From: Symbiodinium natans | Lineage: Eukaryota; Sar; Dinophyceae; Suessiales; Symbiodiniaceae | Direction of reading: 5' to 3' | NCBI GenBank assembly: GCA_905221605.1 | Contig: CAJNDS010000702.1 | Location: 525,906 to 589,905 of the forward strand | Length of the DNA stretch: 64,000 nt | Shown: piece after piece, positions 1 through 11,590 of the stretch | How the letters are laid out: each line of letters starts with the position of its first letter | Position numbering within the stretch: position 1 is the stretch's first letter | The notes under the pieces: model-generated | What the model was told of the DNA's origin: nothing | Seen by the model: only the letters and a program-made list of their open reading frames with translations | Databases searched by the model: none | Program-made: the position numbers and the translations under genes

Positions 1-789
1 TGACGAGTGGTGGAGGAAGATGCGCACCTTGCCGTCGGCATTCTTCTTGTAGCCGAACGTGTACTCCACTTTGGTCTTGCTCCCGTCTGCAGCGCTCGTG
101 AAGAAGTAATTGCCCATGGCAATGGCAACATTGCCGCAAACATCCACCTGGTGGTTGCGAAAGACCACGTCTGACCATCCCTTGCCACCGTTGATGGCAA
201 AGCCCGCGTCCTCGGCATAGCCATTCTCGACCGCCTCATGCCCAACAAAGTAAGACATGGCATCTGCAGCAGTTGGTCGAAATGGTGCTTTGGCTGCTTT
301 GGTTGGCTTGAAGAGCACGTCCGTGTGGCCATAGCCATAGAGCTCACCAGCTGCTTTGGCAGCAGCGGCGACATAGTCTCCTCCATCAAGGTATGTCTTG
401 GAGATGCCCTTGATTGCACTGGCCCAGGCTGCCTGCGCTTTCTTCACGTCCTCGTCGGAAATCTTTGCAGTTGGAGTGGCTGGCGGACCAACCGCAGCTG
501 GACGGCCTGGAGGGACGGTGTGTGGCACTGACGAGTGGTGCGGGGAGATGCGCATCTTGCCAGGCACTGCAGCTGCGGTCTTGCCAGGCGCCATCGCTGC
601 CGTCTGACCAGGCACCACAGCTGCTCTGATGGAAGCAGGCTGCCCCGTTCGCAAAGCTGCAGGGCCGGGCAGAGCGCCGGACGCAGCCCGGGGCGCAGGC
701 GCAGCGCCGGGCGCGGGAGCAGCGCCGGGCGCAGCCCCGTAGTGGGACGTAAGCGTCCCGTCAGGCTGCTTGATGTAGTACTTCTGCAT
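1..789 (-). CDS. Gene A: type 1 multi-domain iota-carbonic-anhydrase-like polyprotein, 5' part
   Basis: The reading frame is open for 263 codons from the ATG at 789 to the window edge, so only the start of the gene is present. It encodes MQKYYIKQPDG, a low-complexity stretch rich in Pro, Gly and Ala (repeats of APGAAPA), a vestigial domain end with PHHSSVP, a linker, then one COG4337-type domain up to LHHSS at the edge. The frame stays open upstream of 789 to a TAA, without another ATG. Compared with gene C there are no indels, so the visible part is intact. The function is discussed under gene C. Confidence 0.85.
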   Translation of the reverse strand, partial: MQKYYIKQPDGTLTSHYGAAPGAAPAPGAAPAPRAASGALPGPAALRTGQPASIRAAVVPGQTAAMAPGKTAAAVPGKMRISPHHSSVPHTVPPGRPAAVGPPATPTAKISDEDVKKAQAAWASAIKGISKTYLDGGDYVAAAAKAAGELYGYGHTDVLFKPTKAAKAPFRPTAADAMSYFVGHEAVENGYAEDAGFAINGGKGWSDVVFRNHQVDVCGNVAIAMGNYFFTSAADGSKTKVEYTFGYKKNADGKVRIFLHHSS

Positions 790-1830
790 TGCTTCAGGCA
801 CGACGTCGATGAAACTTGAGCACTGGTCAACTAAGGTGCGCAACAGCGATTTCAGAAGAGAAGCAAAATTGCTCTGCTTCTTTGCTTCTTACACAAACTG
901 CAGGACTAGCACGAACAGATTCTCATGGTTGTCGAAATGCAATGCCCTGGGAACATGCCGGTGGAAAGAAGCCCAAAGAAAATGACGATGTTACCAAGGC
1001 CCATTTCAGCAGCTAACGCGAGAAAAGGAGTACTGAGCCCACGACGACATGGTCTGGCCACCGGTGCTTCTCAAGATGAGTGACCTGACTGCAAACCCAT
1101 CGTGAATCCCGGCGTCCCCGCAATTCACTCGTGTTCACATACCCACTCTGCGCCCGTCACCAGGAAAAAGTGAGAACAAATCGACGTGGAGCTGGAGACA
1201 TACGCGAGGCGTGGCGCGGTAACACTGCGTTTGATTCAGTCCCGCGCTCGCCAAGAGAGGGAAAGCCTCTCAGCGGAGACCTCGAAGCCAAAGTCAAAAA
1301 ACAAAAACCAGTGGCAGGCGGCATTTAACACGAAGGAATGCTGCATGTTGCAACAAGCATGTTCGCTTGGGCATCCTTGGTGCCCCGCCCGCCTCAGATG
1401 GAGCCCATCAGCACCAAGCAGGCGACTCAGCAGACCTCGAGAGCTTCCAGCGAGTCTCTGTGACACTCTGTGACCTCTCTGTGGTGGGGGTCGGCTGAGA
1501 TTGAAGCTGCACTGCCGAACGCACTGAACGTTTACTCGGCTTTTTACTCAGCCGTTCACGGCATCTGTGTTTGCGCCGCAAGCTTTGTGCAAAGCTGCGC
1601 TGCTTGAGGAGCTCCGGGCCTTAGCCTCTTTGGCTCGCTGCAAACGTTCACCCCTCGTCCTCGCTCTTGGGCAAGTGTCGAATTAAGTTCCTTAAGAAAA
1701 TTGTGCGGCTTCACTGCCAAGAAAAAAGCAGAAAATGGCACAGACCAGACCAGGCCCGAGCTTGCACTGACCGTCCGGCTGCAAGGAAGATGCGAAGTTA
1801 AAACATCGACCAAAAGCTCAGAGTTCCAAT
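790..1830. other. Spacer between genes A and B (type 1)
   Basis: This non-coding spacer of about 1.04 kb is nearly identical to 6185-7237. The A-proximal part is the upstream region of gene A and the distal part is the 3' flank of gene B. The roughly 200 bp next to the stop codon of B share sequence with type 2 3' flanks, for example TTCACCCCTCGTCC at about 1647 and CCAATCTATGCGCCGACAAG around the stop. No convincing gene, RNA or promoter motif was seen. Short ORFs here are chance. Confidence 0.8.
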
Positions 1831-4800
1831 CTATGCGCCGACAAGCCGTTCGGAAACTTGGCCCATCACCGTTGCAGGCTGCACCTTCGCTTTGTCAGCG
1901 AATGGCACTGACGAGTGGTGGAGGCAGATGCGCACCTTGCCGTCCGCATTCTTCTTGTAGCCGAAGGTGTACTCAACCTTGGTCTTGCTCCCATCTGCAG
2001 CGCTGGTGAAGAAGTAGGTGCCCATGGCAAGGGCAACGTCGCCGCTGACATCGATTTTGTGGTTCTGGAAAACCACGTCCGACCATCCCTTGCCACCGTT
2101 GATGGCAAAGCCAGCATCCTCAACATACCCATTCTCGACAGCTTTATGTCCAACAAAGTAAGACATGGCATCTGCGCCGGTTGGTCGAAATGGTGCGTCG
2201 GCTGCCTTGGTGGGCTTGAAGAGCACATTTGTGTGGCCATAGCCGTAGAGCTCGCCAGCTGCTTTGGCAGCAGCTGCAACGTAGTCTCCTCCACCAAGGT
2301 AGGTCTTGGAGATGCTCTTGATGGCGCTGGCCCATGCTGCCTGCACACTCTTCACTTGCTCTTCAGAAACCTTTGCTGTTGAGGCGGTGGGAGGCAGACT
2401 ATAGGGCACCGACGAGTGGTGCAGGAAGATGCGCACCTTGCCATCGGCGTTCCTCTTGTAGCCAAAGGTGTACTCAACTTTTGTCTTGCTCCCATCTGCA
2501 GCGCTGGTGAAGAAGTAGGTGCCCATGGCCATGGCGACATTGCCGCTGACGTCGATTTGGTGGTTGTGGAACACCACGTCAGACCATCCTTTGCCGCCAT
2601 TGATGGCAAAGCCAGCGTCCTCGGCATAGCCATTCTCGACCGCTTTGTGCCCAACAAAGTAAGACATGGCATCTGCGCCGGTTGGTCGAAATGGTGCTTC
2701 GGCTGCCTTGGTGGGTTTGAAGAGCACATCTGTGTGCCCATAGCCATAGAGCTCACCAGCTGCTTTGGCGGCAGCTGCAACATAGTCGCCTCCATCAAGG
2801 TAGGTCTTGGAGATGCTCTTGATAGCGCTAGCCCATGCTGCCTGGGCAGTTGCTACTGCATCTTCTGAAACCTCGGTAGTTGCAGAGACTTGGGCAGGGC
2901 TGTAAGGCACAGAAGAGTGGTGGAGGAAGATGCGCACCTTGCCGTCGGCATTCTTCTTGTAGCCAAAGGTGTACTCAACTTTGGTCTTGCTCCCGTCTGC
3001 AGCGCTGGTGAAGAAGTAGGTGCCCATGGCAATGGCGACATTGCCAGTGATGTCAATCTTGTGGTTGTCAAAAACGACGTCAGACCATCCATTTCCACCG
3101 TTGATGGCAAAGCCAGCATCCTCAACATACCCATTCTCGACAGCTTTGTGTCCAACAAAGTAAGACATGGCATCTGCGCCGGTTGGTCGAAACGGTGCCT
3201 TAGATGCTTTGGTGGGCTTGAAGAGCACATTTGTGTGGCCATAGCCGTAGAGCTCACCAGCTGCTTTGGCAGCAGCTGCCACGTAGTCTCCTCCATCAAG
3301 GTAGGTCTTGGAGATACTCTTGATGGCAGTGGCCCATGCTGCCTGCACACTCTCCACTTCCTCTTCGGCAATATCCGCAGTTGGAAGCGGTGGGAGGCAG
3401 ACTATACGGCACTGACGAGTGGTGGAGGAAGATGCGCACCTTGCCATCGGCGTTCCTCTTGTAGCCGAAGGTGTACTCAACTGTGGTCTTGCTTCCATCT
3501 GCAGCGCTGGTGAAAAAGTAGGTGCCCATGGCAATGGCGACAGTGCCATTGACATCAATCTTGTGGTTCTGGAACACCACGTCAGACCATCCCTTGCCAC
3601 CGTTGATGGCAAAGCCAGCGTCCTCAGCATAGCCATTCTCGACCGCTTTGTGCCCAACAAAGTAAGACATGGCATCTGCACCGGTTGGTCGAAACTGCTT
3701 TGCGGCTGCCTTGGTTGGCTTGAAGAGCACGTTTGTGTGGCCATAGCCATAGAGCTCACCAGCTGCTCTTGCAGCAGCAGTGACATAGTCGCCTCCTTCA
3801 AGGTAGGTCTGAGAGATACCCTTGATAGCCCTGGCCCATGCTCCCTGCACACATTTCACTTCCGCTTCAGTAATCTCGGCAATTGGAGAGGCTGGGGTTA
3901 TGCTGTATGGCACCGACGAGTGGTGGAGGCAGATGCGCACCTTGCCGTCCGCATTCTTCCTGTAGCCGAACGTGTACTCCACCTTGGTCTTGCTCCCATC
4001 TGCAGCGCTGGTGAAGAAGTAGGTGCCCATGGCAAGGGCGGTATTGCCAGTGATATCAATCTTGTGGTTGTCAAAAACCACATCAGACCATCCCTTGCCA
4101 CCATTGATGGCAAAGCCAGCATCCTCAACATACCCATTCTCGACAGATTCATGCCCAACAAAGTAGGACATGGCATCTTCAGCAGTTGGTCGAAATGGTG
4201 CGTCGGCTGCCTTGGTTGGCTTGAAGAGCACGTCCGTGTGGCCGTAGCCGTACAGCTCACCAGCTGCTTTGGCGGCAGCTGCAACGTAGTCTCCTCCATC
4301 GAGGTAGGTTTGGGAGATACTCTTGATAGCGCAGGCCCATGCTGTCTGCGCATTCTTGACTTCTTGTGCTGAAAGATGGGAAGTTGGAGGAAGGCTGAAA
4401 GGCACTGACGAGTGGTGGAGGCAGATGCGCACCTTGTCATCCGCATTCCTCTTGTAGCCGAAGGTGTACTCAACTGTTGTCTTGCTTCCATCTGCAGCAC
4501 TGGTGAAGACGTACGTACCCATAGCAACGGCAACATTGCCGCTGACGTCGATTTTGTGGTTCTGGAACGCCACGTCTGACCATCCCTTTCCGCCGTTGAT
4601 GGCAAAGCCAGCATCCTCAAGATAGCCATTCTCGACCGCTTTGTGCCCAACGAAGTAAGACATGGCATCTGCAGCTGTCGGTCGAAATGGTGCTTCGGCT
4701 GCCTTAGTGGGCTTGAAGAGCACGTCCGTGTGGCCATAGCCATAGAGCTCACCAGCTGCTTTGGCAGCAGCGGCAACGTAGTCTCCTCCATCAAGGTAGG

Positions 4801-6184
4801 TCTTGGAGATGCTCTTAATGGCATTGGCCCATGCTGACTGCACACTCTTCACGTCCTCTTCGGAAATCTTCGCAGTTGGAGTGGCAGGGGGCAGAGTGTA
4901 AGGCACTGACGAGTGGTGGAGGAAGATTCGAACCTTGCCATCGGCATTCTTCTTGTAACCGAAGGTGTACTCAACTTTGGTCTTGCTCCCATCTGCGGCG
5001 CTGGTGAAGAAGTAGGTGCCCATGGCAATGGCAACCTTAGCAGTCAGATCGATTTGGTGATTCTCGAAGACCACGTCCGACCATCCCTTGCCACCATTGA
5101 TGGCAAAGCCGGCGTCCTCGGCATAGCCATTCTCGACCGCCTTGTGCCCTACAAAGTAGGACATGGCATCTGGGCCGGTTGGTCGAAAGGGTGCTTCGGC
5201 TGCCTTAGTGGGCTTGAAGAGCACGTCTGTGTGGCCATAGCCGTAGAGCTCACCAGCCGCTTTGGCGGCAGCTGCAACATAGTCGCCTCCATCAAGGTAG
5301 GTCTTGGAGATGCTCTTGATGGCGCTGGCCCATGCTGCCTGCGCATTCTGCACTTCTTCTGCGGAGATCTCGGCAGTTGGAGAAGCAAACGGCACTGACG
5401 AGTGGTGGAGGAAGATGCGCACCTTGCCGTCGGCATTCTTCTTGTAGCCGAACGTGTACTCCACTTTGGTCTTGCTCCCGTCTGCAGCGCTCGTGAAGAA
5501 GTAATTGCCCATGGCAATGGCAACATTGCCGCAAACATCCACCTGGTGGTTGCGAAAGACCACGTCTGACCATCCCTTGCCACCGTTGATGGCAAAGCCC
5601 GCGTCCTCGGCATAGCCATTCTCGACCGCCTCATGCCCAACAAAGTAAGACATGGCATCTGCAGCAGTTGGTCGAAATGGTGCTTTGGCTGCCTTGGTTG
5701 GCTTGAAGAGCACGTCCGTGTGGCCATAGCCATAGAGTTCACCAGCTGCTTTGGCAGCAGCGGCGACATAGTCTCCTCCATCCAGGTATGTCTTGGAGAT
5801 GCCCTTGATTGCACTGGCCCAGGCTGTCTGCGCTTTCTTCACGTCCTCGTCGGAAATCTTTGCAGTTGGAGTGGCTGGCGGACCAACCGCAGCTGGACGG
5901 CCTGGAGGGACGGTGTATGGCACTGACGAGTGGTGCGGGGAGATGCGCATCTTGCCAGGCACTGCAGCTGCGGTCTTGCCAGGCGCCATCGCTGCCGTCT
6001 GACCAGGCACCACAGCTGCTCTGATGGAAGCAGGCTGCCCCGTTCGCAAGGCTGCAGGGCCAGGCAGAGCGCCGGGCGCAGCCCGGGGCGCAGGCGCAGC
6101 GCCGGGCGCGGGCGCAGCGCCGGGCGCGGGCCCGTAGTGGGACGTAAGCGTCCCGTCAGGCTGCTTGATGTAGTACTTCTGCAT
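1831..6184 (-). pseudogene. Gene B: type 1 eight-domain polyprotein, frameshifted
   Basis: This copy has the same architecture as gene C: the MQKYYIKQPDG start, a Pro/Ala/Gly-rich leader, eight COG4337-type domains and the tail VMGQVSERLVGA. One extra G at about 3387, in the linker before domain 6, breaks the frame: gene B reads GGAAGCGGTG where C has GGAACGGTG at the same place. Translation from 6184 would therefore stop at 3296 after five domains plus an aberrant tail. The last three domains are open in another frame down to 1831. No other disabling change was noticed, so the lesion is young, or is an assembly or sequencing error. Every domain keeps KPT, SYFVG and HHSS. Confidence 0.8.
3387..3387 (-). 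other. Single-base insertion breaking gene B
   Basis: Aligning 3361-3420 with the matching stretch of gene C (8761-8825) shows one additional G in gene B, in the linker sequence upstream of domain 6. It moves the frame from the long upstream ORF into the ORF that ends at 1831. Confidence 0.8.
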
Positions 6185-7237
6185 TGCTTCAGGCACGACG
6201 TCGATGAAACTTGAGCACTGGCCAACTAAGGTGCGCAGCAGCTATTTCAGAAGAGAAGCAAAATTGCTCTTCTTCTTTTCCTCTTACACAAACTGCAGGA
6301 CTAGCACGAACAGATTCTCATGGTTGTCGACATGCCATGCCCTGGGAACATGCCGGTGGAAAGAAGCCCAAAGAAAATGACGATGTTACCAAGGCCCATT
6401 TCAGCAGCTAACACGAGAAAAGAGTACTGAGCCCACGACGACATGGTCCGGCCACCAAACCACCTGCCGGCGCTTCTGAAGATGAGTGACCTGACTGCAA
6501 ACCCATCGTGAATCCCGGCGTCCCCGCAATTCACTCGTGTTCACATACCCACTCTGCGCCAGTCACCAGGAAAAAAGTGAGAACAAATCGACGTGGAGCT
6601 GGAGACATACGCGAGGCGTGGCGCGGTAACACTGCGTTTGATTCAGTCCCGCGCTCGCCAAGAGAGGGAAAGCCTCTCAGCGGAGACCTCGAAGCCAAAG
6701 TCAAAAAACAAAAACCAGTGGCAGGCGGCATTTAACGCGAAGGAATGCTGCATGTTGCAACAAGCATGTTCGCTTGGGCATCCTTGGTGCCCCGCCCGCC
6801 TCAGATGGAGCCCATCAGCACCAAGCAGGCGACTCAGCAGACCTCGAGAGCTTCCAGCGAGTCTCTGTGACACTCTGTGACCTCTCTGTGGTGGGGGTCG
6901 GCTGAGATTGAAGCTGCACTGCCGAACGCACTGAACGTTTACTCGGCTTTTTACTCAGCCGTTCACGGCATCTGTGTTTGCGCCGCAAGCTTTGTGCAAA
7001 GCTGCGCTGCTTGAGGAGCTCCGGGCCGTAGCCTCTTTGGCTCGCTGCAAACGTTCACCCCTCGTCCTCGCTCTTGGGCAAGTGTCGAATTAAGTTCCTT
7101 AAGAAAATTGTGCGGCTTCACTGCCAAGAAAAAAGCAGAAAATGGCACAGACCAGACCAGGCCAGAGCTTGCACTGACCGTCCGGCTGCAAGGAAGATGC
7201 GAAGTTAAAACATCGACCAAAAGCTCAGAGTTCCAAT
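6185..7237. other. Spacer between genes B and C (type 1)
   Basis: This non-coding spacer is almost identical to 790-1830 and differs by scattered substitutions and a few short indels. One example is a 12-base segment near 6457 that is absent from the A-B spacer. It includes the 5' upstream region of gene B and the 3' flank of gene C. No RNA gene or recognisable promoter motif was seen. Confidence 0.8.
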
Positions 7238-10200
7238 CTATGCGCCGACAAGCCGCTCGGAAACTTGGCCCATCACCGTTGCAGGCTGCACCTTCGCTTT
7301 GTCAGCGTATGGCACTGTCGAGTGGTGGAGGCAGATGCGCACCTTGCCGTCCGCATTCTTCTTGTAGCCGAAGGTGTACTCAACCTTGGTCTTGCTCCCA
7401 TCCGCAGCGCTGGTGAAGAAGTAGGTGCCCATGGCAAGGGCAACGTCGCCGCTGACGTCGATTTTGTGGTTCTGGAAAACCACGTCCGACCATCCCTTGC
7501 CACCGTTGATGGCAAAGCCAGCATCCTCAACATACCCATTCTCGACAGCTTTATGTCCAACAAAGTAGGACATGGCATCTGCGCCAGTCGGTCGAAATGG
7601 TGCTTCGGCTGCCTTGGTGGGCTTGAAGAGCACATTTGTGTGGCCATAGCCATAGAGCTCACCAGCTGCTTTGGCAGCAGCTGCAACGTAGTCTCCTCCA
7701 CCAAGGTAGGTCTTGGAGATGCTCTTGATGGCGCTGGCCCATGCTGCCTGCACACTCTTCACTTGCTCTTCAGAAACCTTTGCTGTTGAGGTGGTGGGAG
7801 GCAGACTATAGGGCACCGACGAGTGGTGGAGGAAGATGCGCACCTTGCCATCGGCGTTCCTCTTGTAGCCGAAGGTGTACTCAACTTTTGTCTTGCTCCC
7901 GTCTGCAGCACTGGTGAAGAAGTAGGTGCCCATGGCAATGGCAACATTGCCGCTGACGTCGATTTGGTGGTTCTGGAACACCACGTCAGACCATCCTTTG
8001 CCGCCATTGATGGCAAAGCCAGCGTCCTCGGCATAGCCATTCTCGACCGCTTTGTGCCCAACAAAGTAAGACATGGCATCTGCAGCATTTGGTCGAAATG
8101 GTGCTTCGGCTGCCTTGGTGGGTTTGAAGAGCACATCTGTGTGCCCATAGCCATAGAGCTCACCAGCTGCTTTGGCGGCAGCTGCAACATAGTCGCCTCC
8201 ATCAAGGTAGGTCTTGGAGATGCTCTTGATAGCGTTAGCCCATGCTGCCTGGGCAGTTGCTACTGCATCTTCTGAAACCTCTGTAGTTGCAGAGGCTTGG
8301 GCAGGGCTGTAAGGCACAGAAGAGTGGTGGAGGAAGATGCGCACCTTGCCGTCCGCATTCTTCTTGTAGCCAAAGGTGTACTCAACTTTGGTCTTGCTCC
8401 CGCCTGCAGCGCTGGTGAAGAAGTAGGTGCCCATGGCAATGGCGACATTGCCAGTGATGTCAATCTTGTGGTTGTCAAAAACGACGTCAGACCATCCTTT
8501 TCCACCGTTGATGGCAAAGCCAGCATCCTCAACATACCCATTCTCGACAGCTTTGTGTCCAACAAAGTAAGACATGGCATCTGCGCCGGTTGGTCGAAAC
8601 GGTGCCTTAGATGCTTTGGTGGGCTTGAAGAGCACATTTGTGTGGCCATAGCCGTAGAGCTCACCAGCTGCTTTGGCAGCAGCTGCCACGTAGTCTCCTC
8701 CATCAAGGTAGGTCTTGGAGATACTCTTGATGGCACTGGCCCATGCTGCCTGCACACTCTCCACTTCCTCTTCGGCAATATCCGCAGTTGGAACGGTGGG
8801 AGGCAGACTATACGGCACTGACGAGTGGTGGAGGAAGATGCGCACCTTGCCATCGGCGTTCCTCTTGTAGCCGAAGGTGTACTCAACTGTGGTCTTGCTT
8901 CCATCTGCAGCGCTGGTGAAAAAGTAGGTGCCCATGGCAATGGCGACAGTGCCATTGACATCAATCTTGTGGTTCTGGAACACCACGTCAGACCATCCCT
9001 TGCCACCGTTGATGGCAAAGCCAGCGTCCTCAGCATAGCCATTCTCGACCGCTTTGTGCCCAACAAAGTAAGACATGGCATCTGCGCCGGTTGGTCGAAA
9101 CTGCTTTGCGGCTGCCTTGGTTGGCTTGAAGAGCACGTTTGTGTGGCCATAGCCATAGAGCTCACCAGCTGCTCTTGCAGCAGCAGTGACATAGTCGCCT
9201 CCTTCAAGGTAGGTCTGAGAGATACCCTTGATAGCCCTGGCCCATGCTCCCTGCACACATTTCACTTCCGCTTCAGTAATCTCGGCAATTGGAGAGGCTG
9301 GGGTTATGCTGTATGGCACCGACGAGTGGTGGAGGCAGATGCGCACCTTGCCGTCCGCATTCTTCCTGTAGCCGAACGTGTACTCCACCTTGGTCTTGCT
9401 CCCATCTGCAGCGCTGGTGAAGAAGTAGGTGCCCATGGCAAGGGCGGTGTTGCCAGTGATATCAATCTTGTGGTTGTCAAAAACCACATCAGACCATCCC
9501 TTGCCACCATTGATGGCAAAGCCAGCATCCTCAGCATGGCCATTCTCGACAGATTCATGCCCAACAAAGTAGGACATGGCATCTTCAGCAGTTGGTCGAA
9601 ATGGTGCGTCGGCTGCCTTGGTTGGCTTGAAGAGCACGTCCGTGTGGCCGTAGCCGTACAGCTCACCAGCTGCTCTGGCGGCAGCTGCAACGTAGTCTCC
9701 TCCATCGAGGTAGGTTTGGGAGATACTCTTGATAGCGCAGGCCCATGCTGTCTGCGCATTCTTGACTTCTTGTGCTGAAAGATGGGAAGTTGGAGGAAGG
9801 CTGAAAGGCACTGACGAGTGGTGGAGGCAGATGCGCACCTTGTCATCCGCATTCCTCTTGTAGCCGAAGGTGTACTCAACTGTTGTCTTGCTTCCATTTG
9901 CAGCACTGGTGAAGACGTACGTACCCATAGCAACGGCAACATTGCCGCTGACGTTGATTTTGTGGTTCTGGAACGCCACGTCTGACCATCCCTTTCCGCC
10001 GTTGATGGCAAAGCCAGCATCCTCAAGATAGCCATTCTCGACCGCTTTGTGCCCAACGAAGTAAGACATGGCATCTGCAGCTGTCGGTCGAAATGGTGCT
10101 TCGGCTGCCTTAGTGGGCTTGAAGAGCACGTCCGTGTGGCCATAGCCATAGAGCTCACCAGCTGCTTTGGCAGCAGCGGCAACGTAGTCTCCTCCATCAA

Positions 10201-11590
10201 GGTAGGTCTTGGAGATGCTCTTAATGGCATTGGCCCATGCTGACTGCACACTCTTCACGTCCTCTTCGGAAATCTTCGCAGTTGGAGTGGCAGGGGGCAG
10301 AGTGTAAGGCACTGACGAGTGGTGGAGGAAGATTCGAACCTTGCCGTCGGCATTCTTCTTGTAACCGAAGGTGTACTCAACTTTGGTCTTGCTCCCATCT
10401 GCGGCGCTGGTGAAGAAGTAGGTGCCCATGGCAATGGCAACCTTAGCAGTCAGATCGATCTGGTGATTCTCGAAGACCACGTCCGACCATCCCTTGCCAC
10501 CATTGATGGCAAAGCCGGCATCCTCGACATAGCCATTCTCGACCGCCTTGTGCCCTACAAAGTAAGACATGGCATCTGCGCCGGTTGGTCGAAAGGGTGC
10601 TTCGGCTGCCTTAGTGGGCTTGAAGAGCACGTCTGTGTGGCCGTAGCCATAGAGCTCACCAGCTGCTTTGGCGGCAGCTGCAACGTAGTCGCCTCCATCA
10701 AGGTAGGTCTTGGAGATGCTCTTGATGGCGCTGGCCCATGCTGCCTGCGCATTCTGCACTTCCTCTGCGGAAATCTCGGCAGTTGGAGAAGCAAACGGCA
10801 CTGACGAGTGGTGGAGGAAGATGCGCACCTTGCCGTCGGCATTCTTCTTGTAGCCGAACGTGTACTCCACTTTGGTCTTGCTTCCATCTGCAGCGCTCGT
10901 GAAAAAGTAATTGCCCATGGCAATGGCAACATTGCCGCAAACATCCACCTGGTGGTTGCGAAAGACCACGTCTGACCATCCCTTGCCACCGTTGATGGCA
11001 AAGCCAGCATCCTCAAGATAGCCATTCTCGACAGCCTCATGCCCAACAAAGTAAGACATGGCATCCGCAGCAGTTGGTCGAAATGGTGCTTTGGCTGCCT
11101 TGGTTGGCTTGAAGAGCACGTCCGTGTGGCCATAGCCATAGAGTTCACCAGCTGCTTTGGCAGCAGCGGCGACATAGTCTCCTCCATCAAGGTATGTCTT
11201 GGAGATGCCCTTGATTGCACTGGCCCAGGCTGCCTGCGCTTTCTTCACGTCCTCGTCGGAAATCTTTGCAGTTGGAGTGGCTGGCGGACCAACCGCAGCT
11301 GGACGGCCTGGAGGGACGGTGTATGGCACTGACGAGTGGTGCGGGGAGATGCGCATCTTGCCAGGCACTGCAGCTGCGGTCTTGCCAGGCGCCATCGCTG
11401 CCGTCTGACCAGGCACCACAGCTGCTCTGATGGAAGCAGGCTGCCCCGTTCGCAAAGCTGCAGGGCCGGGCAGAGCGCCGGGCGCAGCCCGGGGCGCAGG
11501 CGCAGCGCCGGGCGCGGGCGCGGCGCCGGGCGCAGCCAGGTAGTGGGACGTAAGCGTCCCGTCTGGCTGCTTGATGTAGTACTTCTGCAT
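7238..11590 (-). CDS. Gene C: type 1 eight-domain iota-carbonic-anhydrase-like polyprotein
   Basis: This is an intact intronless ORF of about 1,450 codons from the first in-frame ATG at 11590. The frame stays open upstream through a TTG at 11644 to a TAA. The product has an N-terminal region of roughly 105 residues rich in APGAAPA and ending in a vestigial PHHSSVPY, then eight domains of about 167 residues, then a tail ending QVSERLVGA. Each domain has an N-terminal helix (AQAAWASAIKSISK type), GELYGYGHT, VLFKPTKA, AMSYFVG, a beta-rich core and RIxLHHSSVP. The SnoaL/NTF2-like COG4337 family includes iota-class carbonic anhydrases, in which Thr, Tyr, His and Ser bind bicarbonate without metal in the chlorarachniophyte and cyanobacterial proteins. 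Those residues plausibly correspond to KPT, SYFVG and HHSS here. Domain 8 ends HHST instead of HHSS. No signal or transit peptide is evident. Activity is inferred; the domain match is stronger than the reaction. Confidence 0.8.
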   Translation of the reverse strand: MQKYYIKQPDGTLTSHYLAAPGAAPAPGAAPAPRAAPGALPGPAALRTGQPASIRAAVVPGQTAAMAPGKTAAAVPGKMRISPHHSSVPYTVPPGRPAAVGPPATPTAKISDEDVKKAQAAWASAIKGISKTYLDGGDYVAAAAKAAGELYGYGHTDVLFKPTKAAKAPFRPTAADAMSYFVGHEAVENGYLEDAGFAINGGKGWSDVVFRNHQVDVCGNVAIAMGNYFFTSAADGSKTKVEYTFGYKKNADGKVRIFLHHSSVPFASPTAEISAEEVQNAQAAWASAIKSISKTYLDGGDYVAAAAKAAGELYGYGHTDVLFKPTKAAEAPFRPTGADAMSYFVGHKAVENGYVEDAGFAINGGKGWSDVVFENHQIDLTAKVAIAMGTYFFTSAADGSKTKVEYTFGYKKNADGKVRIFLHHSSVPYTLPPATPTAKISEEDVKSVQSAWANAIKSISKTYLDGGDYVAAAAKAAGELYGYGHTDVLFKPTKAAEAPFRPTAADAMSYFVGHKAVENGYLEDAGFAINGGKGWSDVAFQNHKINVSGNVAVAMGTYVFTSAANGSKTTVEYTFGYKRNADDKVRICLHHSSVPFSLPPTSHLSAQEVKNAQTAWACAIKSISQTYLDGGDYVAAAARAAGELYGYGHTDVLFKPTKAADAPFRPTAEDAMSYFVGHESVENGHAEDAGFAINGGKGWSDVVFDNHKIDITGNTALAMGTYFFTSAADGSKTKVEYTFGYRKNADGKVRICLHHSSVPYSITPASPIAEITEAEVKCVQGAWARAIKGISQTYLEGGDYVTAAARAAGELYGYGHTNVLFKPTKAAAKQFRPTGADAMSYFVGHKAVENGYAEDAGFAINGGKGWSDVVFQNHKIDVNGTVAIAMGTYFFTSAADGSKTTVEYTFGYKRNADGKVRIFLHHSSVPYSLPPTVPTADIAEEEVESVQAAWASAIKSISKTYLDGGDYVAAAAKAAGELYGYGHTNVLFKPTKASKAPFRPTGADAMSYFVGHKAVENGYVEDAGFAINGGKGWSDVVFDNHKIDITGNVAIAMGTYFFTSAAGGSKTKVEYTFGYKKNADGKVRIFLHHSSVPYSPAQASATTEVSEDAVATAQAAWANAIKSISKTYLDGGDYVAAAAKAAGELYGYGHTDVLFKPTKAAEAPFRPNAADAMSYFVGHKAVENGYAEDAGFAINGGKGWSDVVFQNHQIDVSGNVAIAMGTYFFTSAADGSKTKVEYTFGYKRNADGKVRIFLHHSSVPYSLPPTTSTAKVSEEQVKSVQAAWASAIKSISKTYLGGGDYVAAAAKAAGELYGYGHTNVLFKPTKAAEAPFRPTGADAMSYFVGHKAVENGYVEDAGFAINGGKGWSDVVFQNHKIDVSGDVALAMGTYFFTSAADGSKTKVEYTFGYKKNADGKVRICLHHSTVPYADKAKVQPATVMGQVSERLVGA

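Noticed and set aside
1831-3852. First 150 residues of the minus-strand ORF starting MCREHGPGLSRVS
   Set aside because: They are the out-of-frame translation of domain 5. Only the part after the insertion at 3387 is the real frame.
3419-4372. Long plus-strand ORF (317 codons) and many similar ones opposite the array genes
   Set aside because: They are antisense shadows of the repeated minus-strand domains, recur at the same place in every domain and copy, and change whenever the real frame changes synonymously.
7238-11590. Annotation as phosphoribosyl-AMP cyclohydrolase
   Set aside because: Database entries for this domain sometimes carry that name, but no HisI motifs or metal-binding Cys are present. 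The HHSS/KPT/SYFVG pattern fits COG4337 better.
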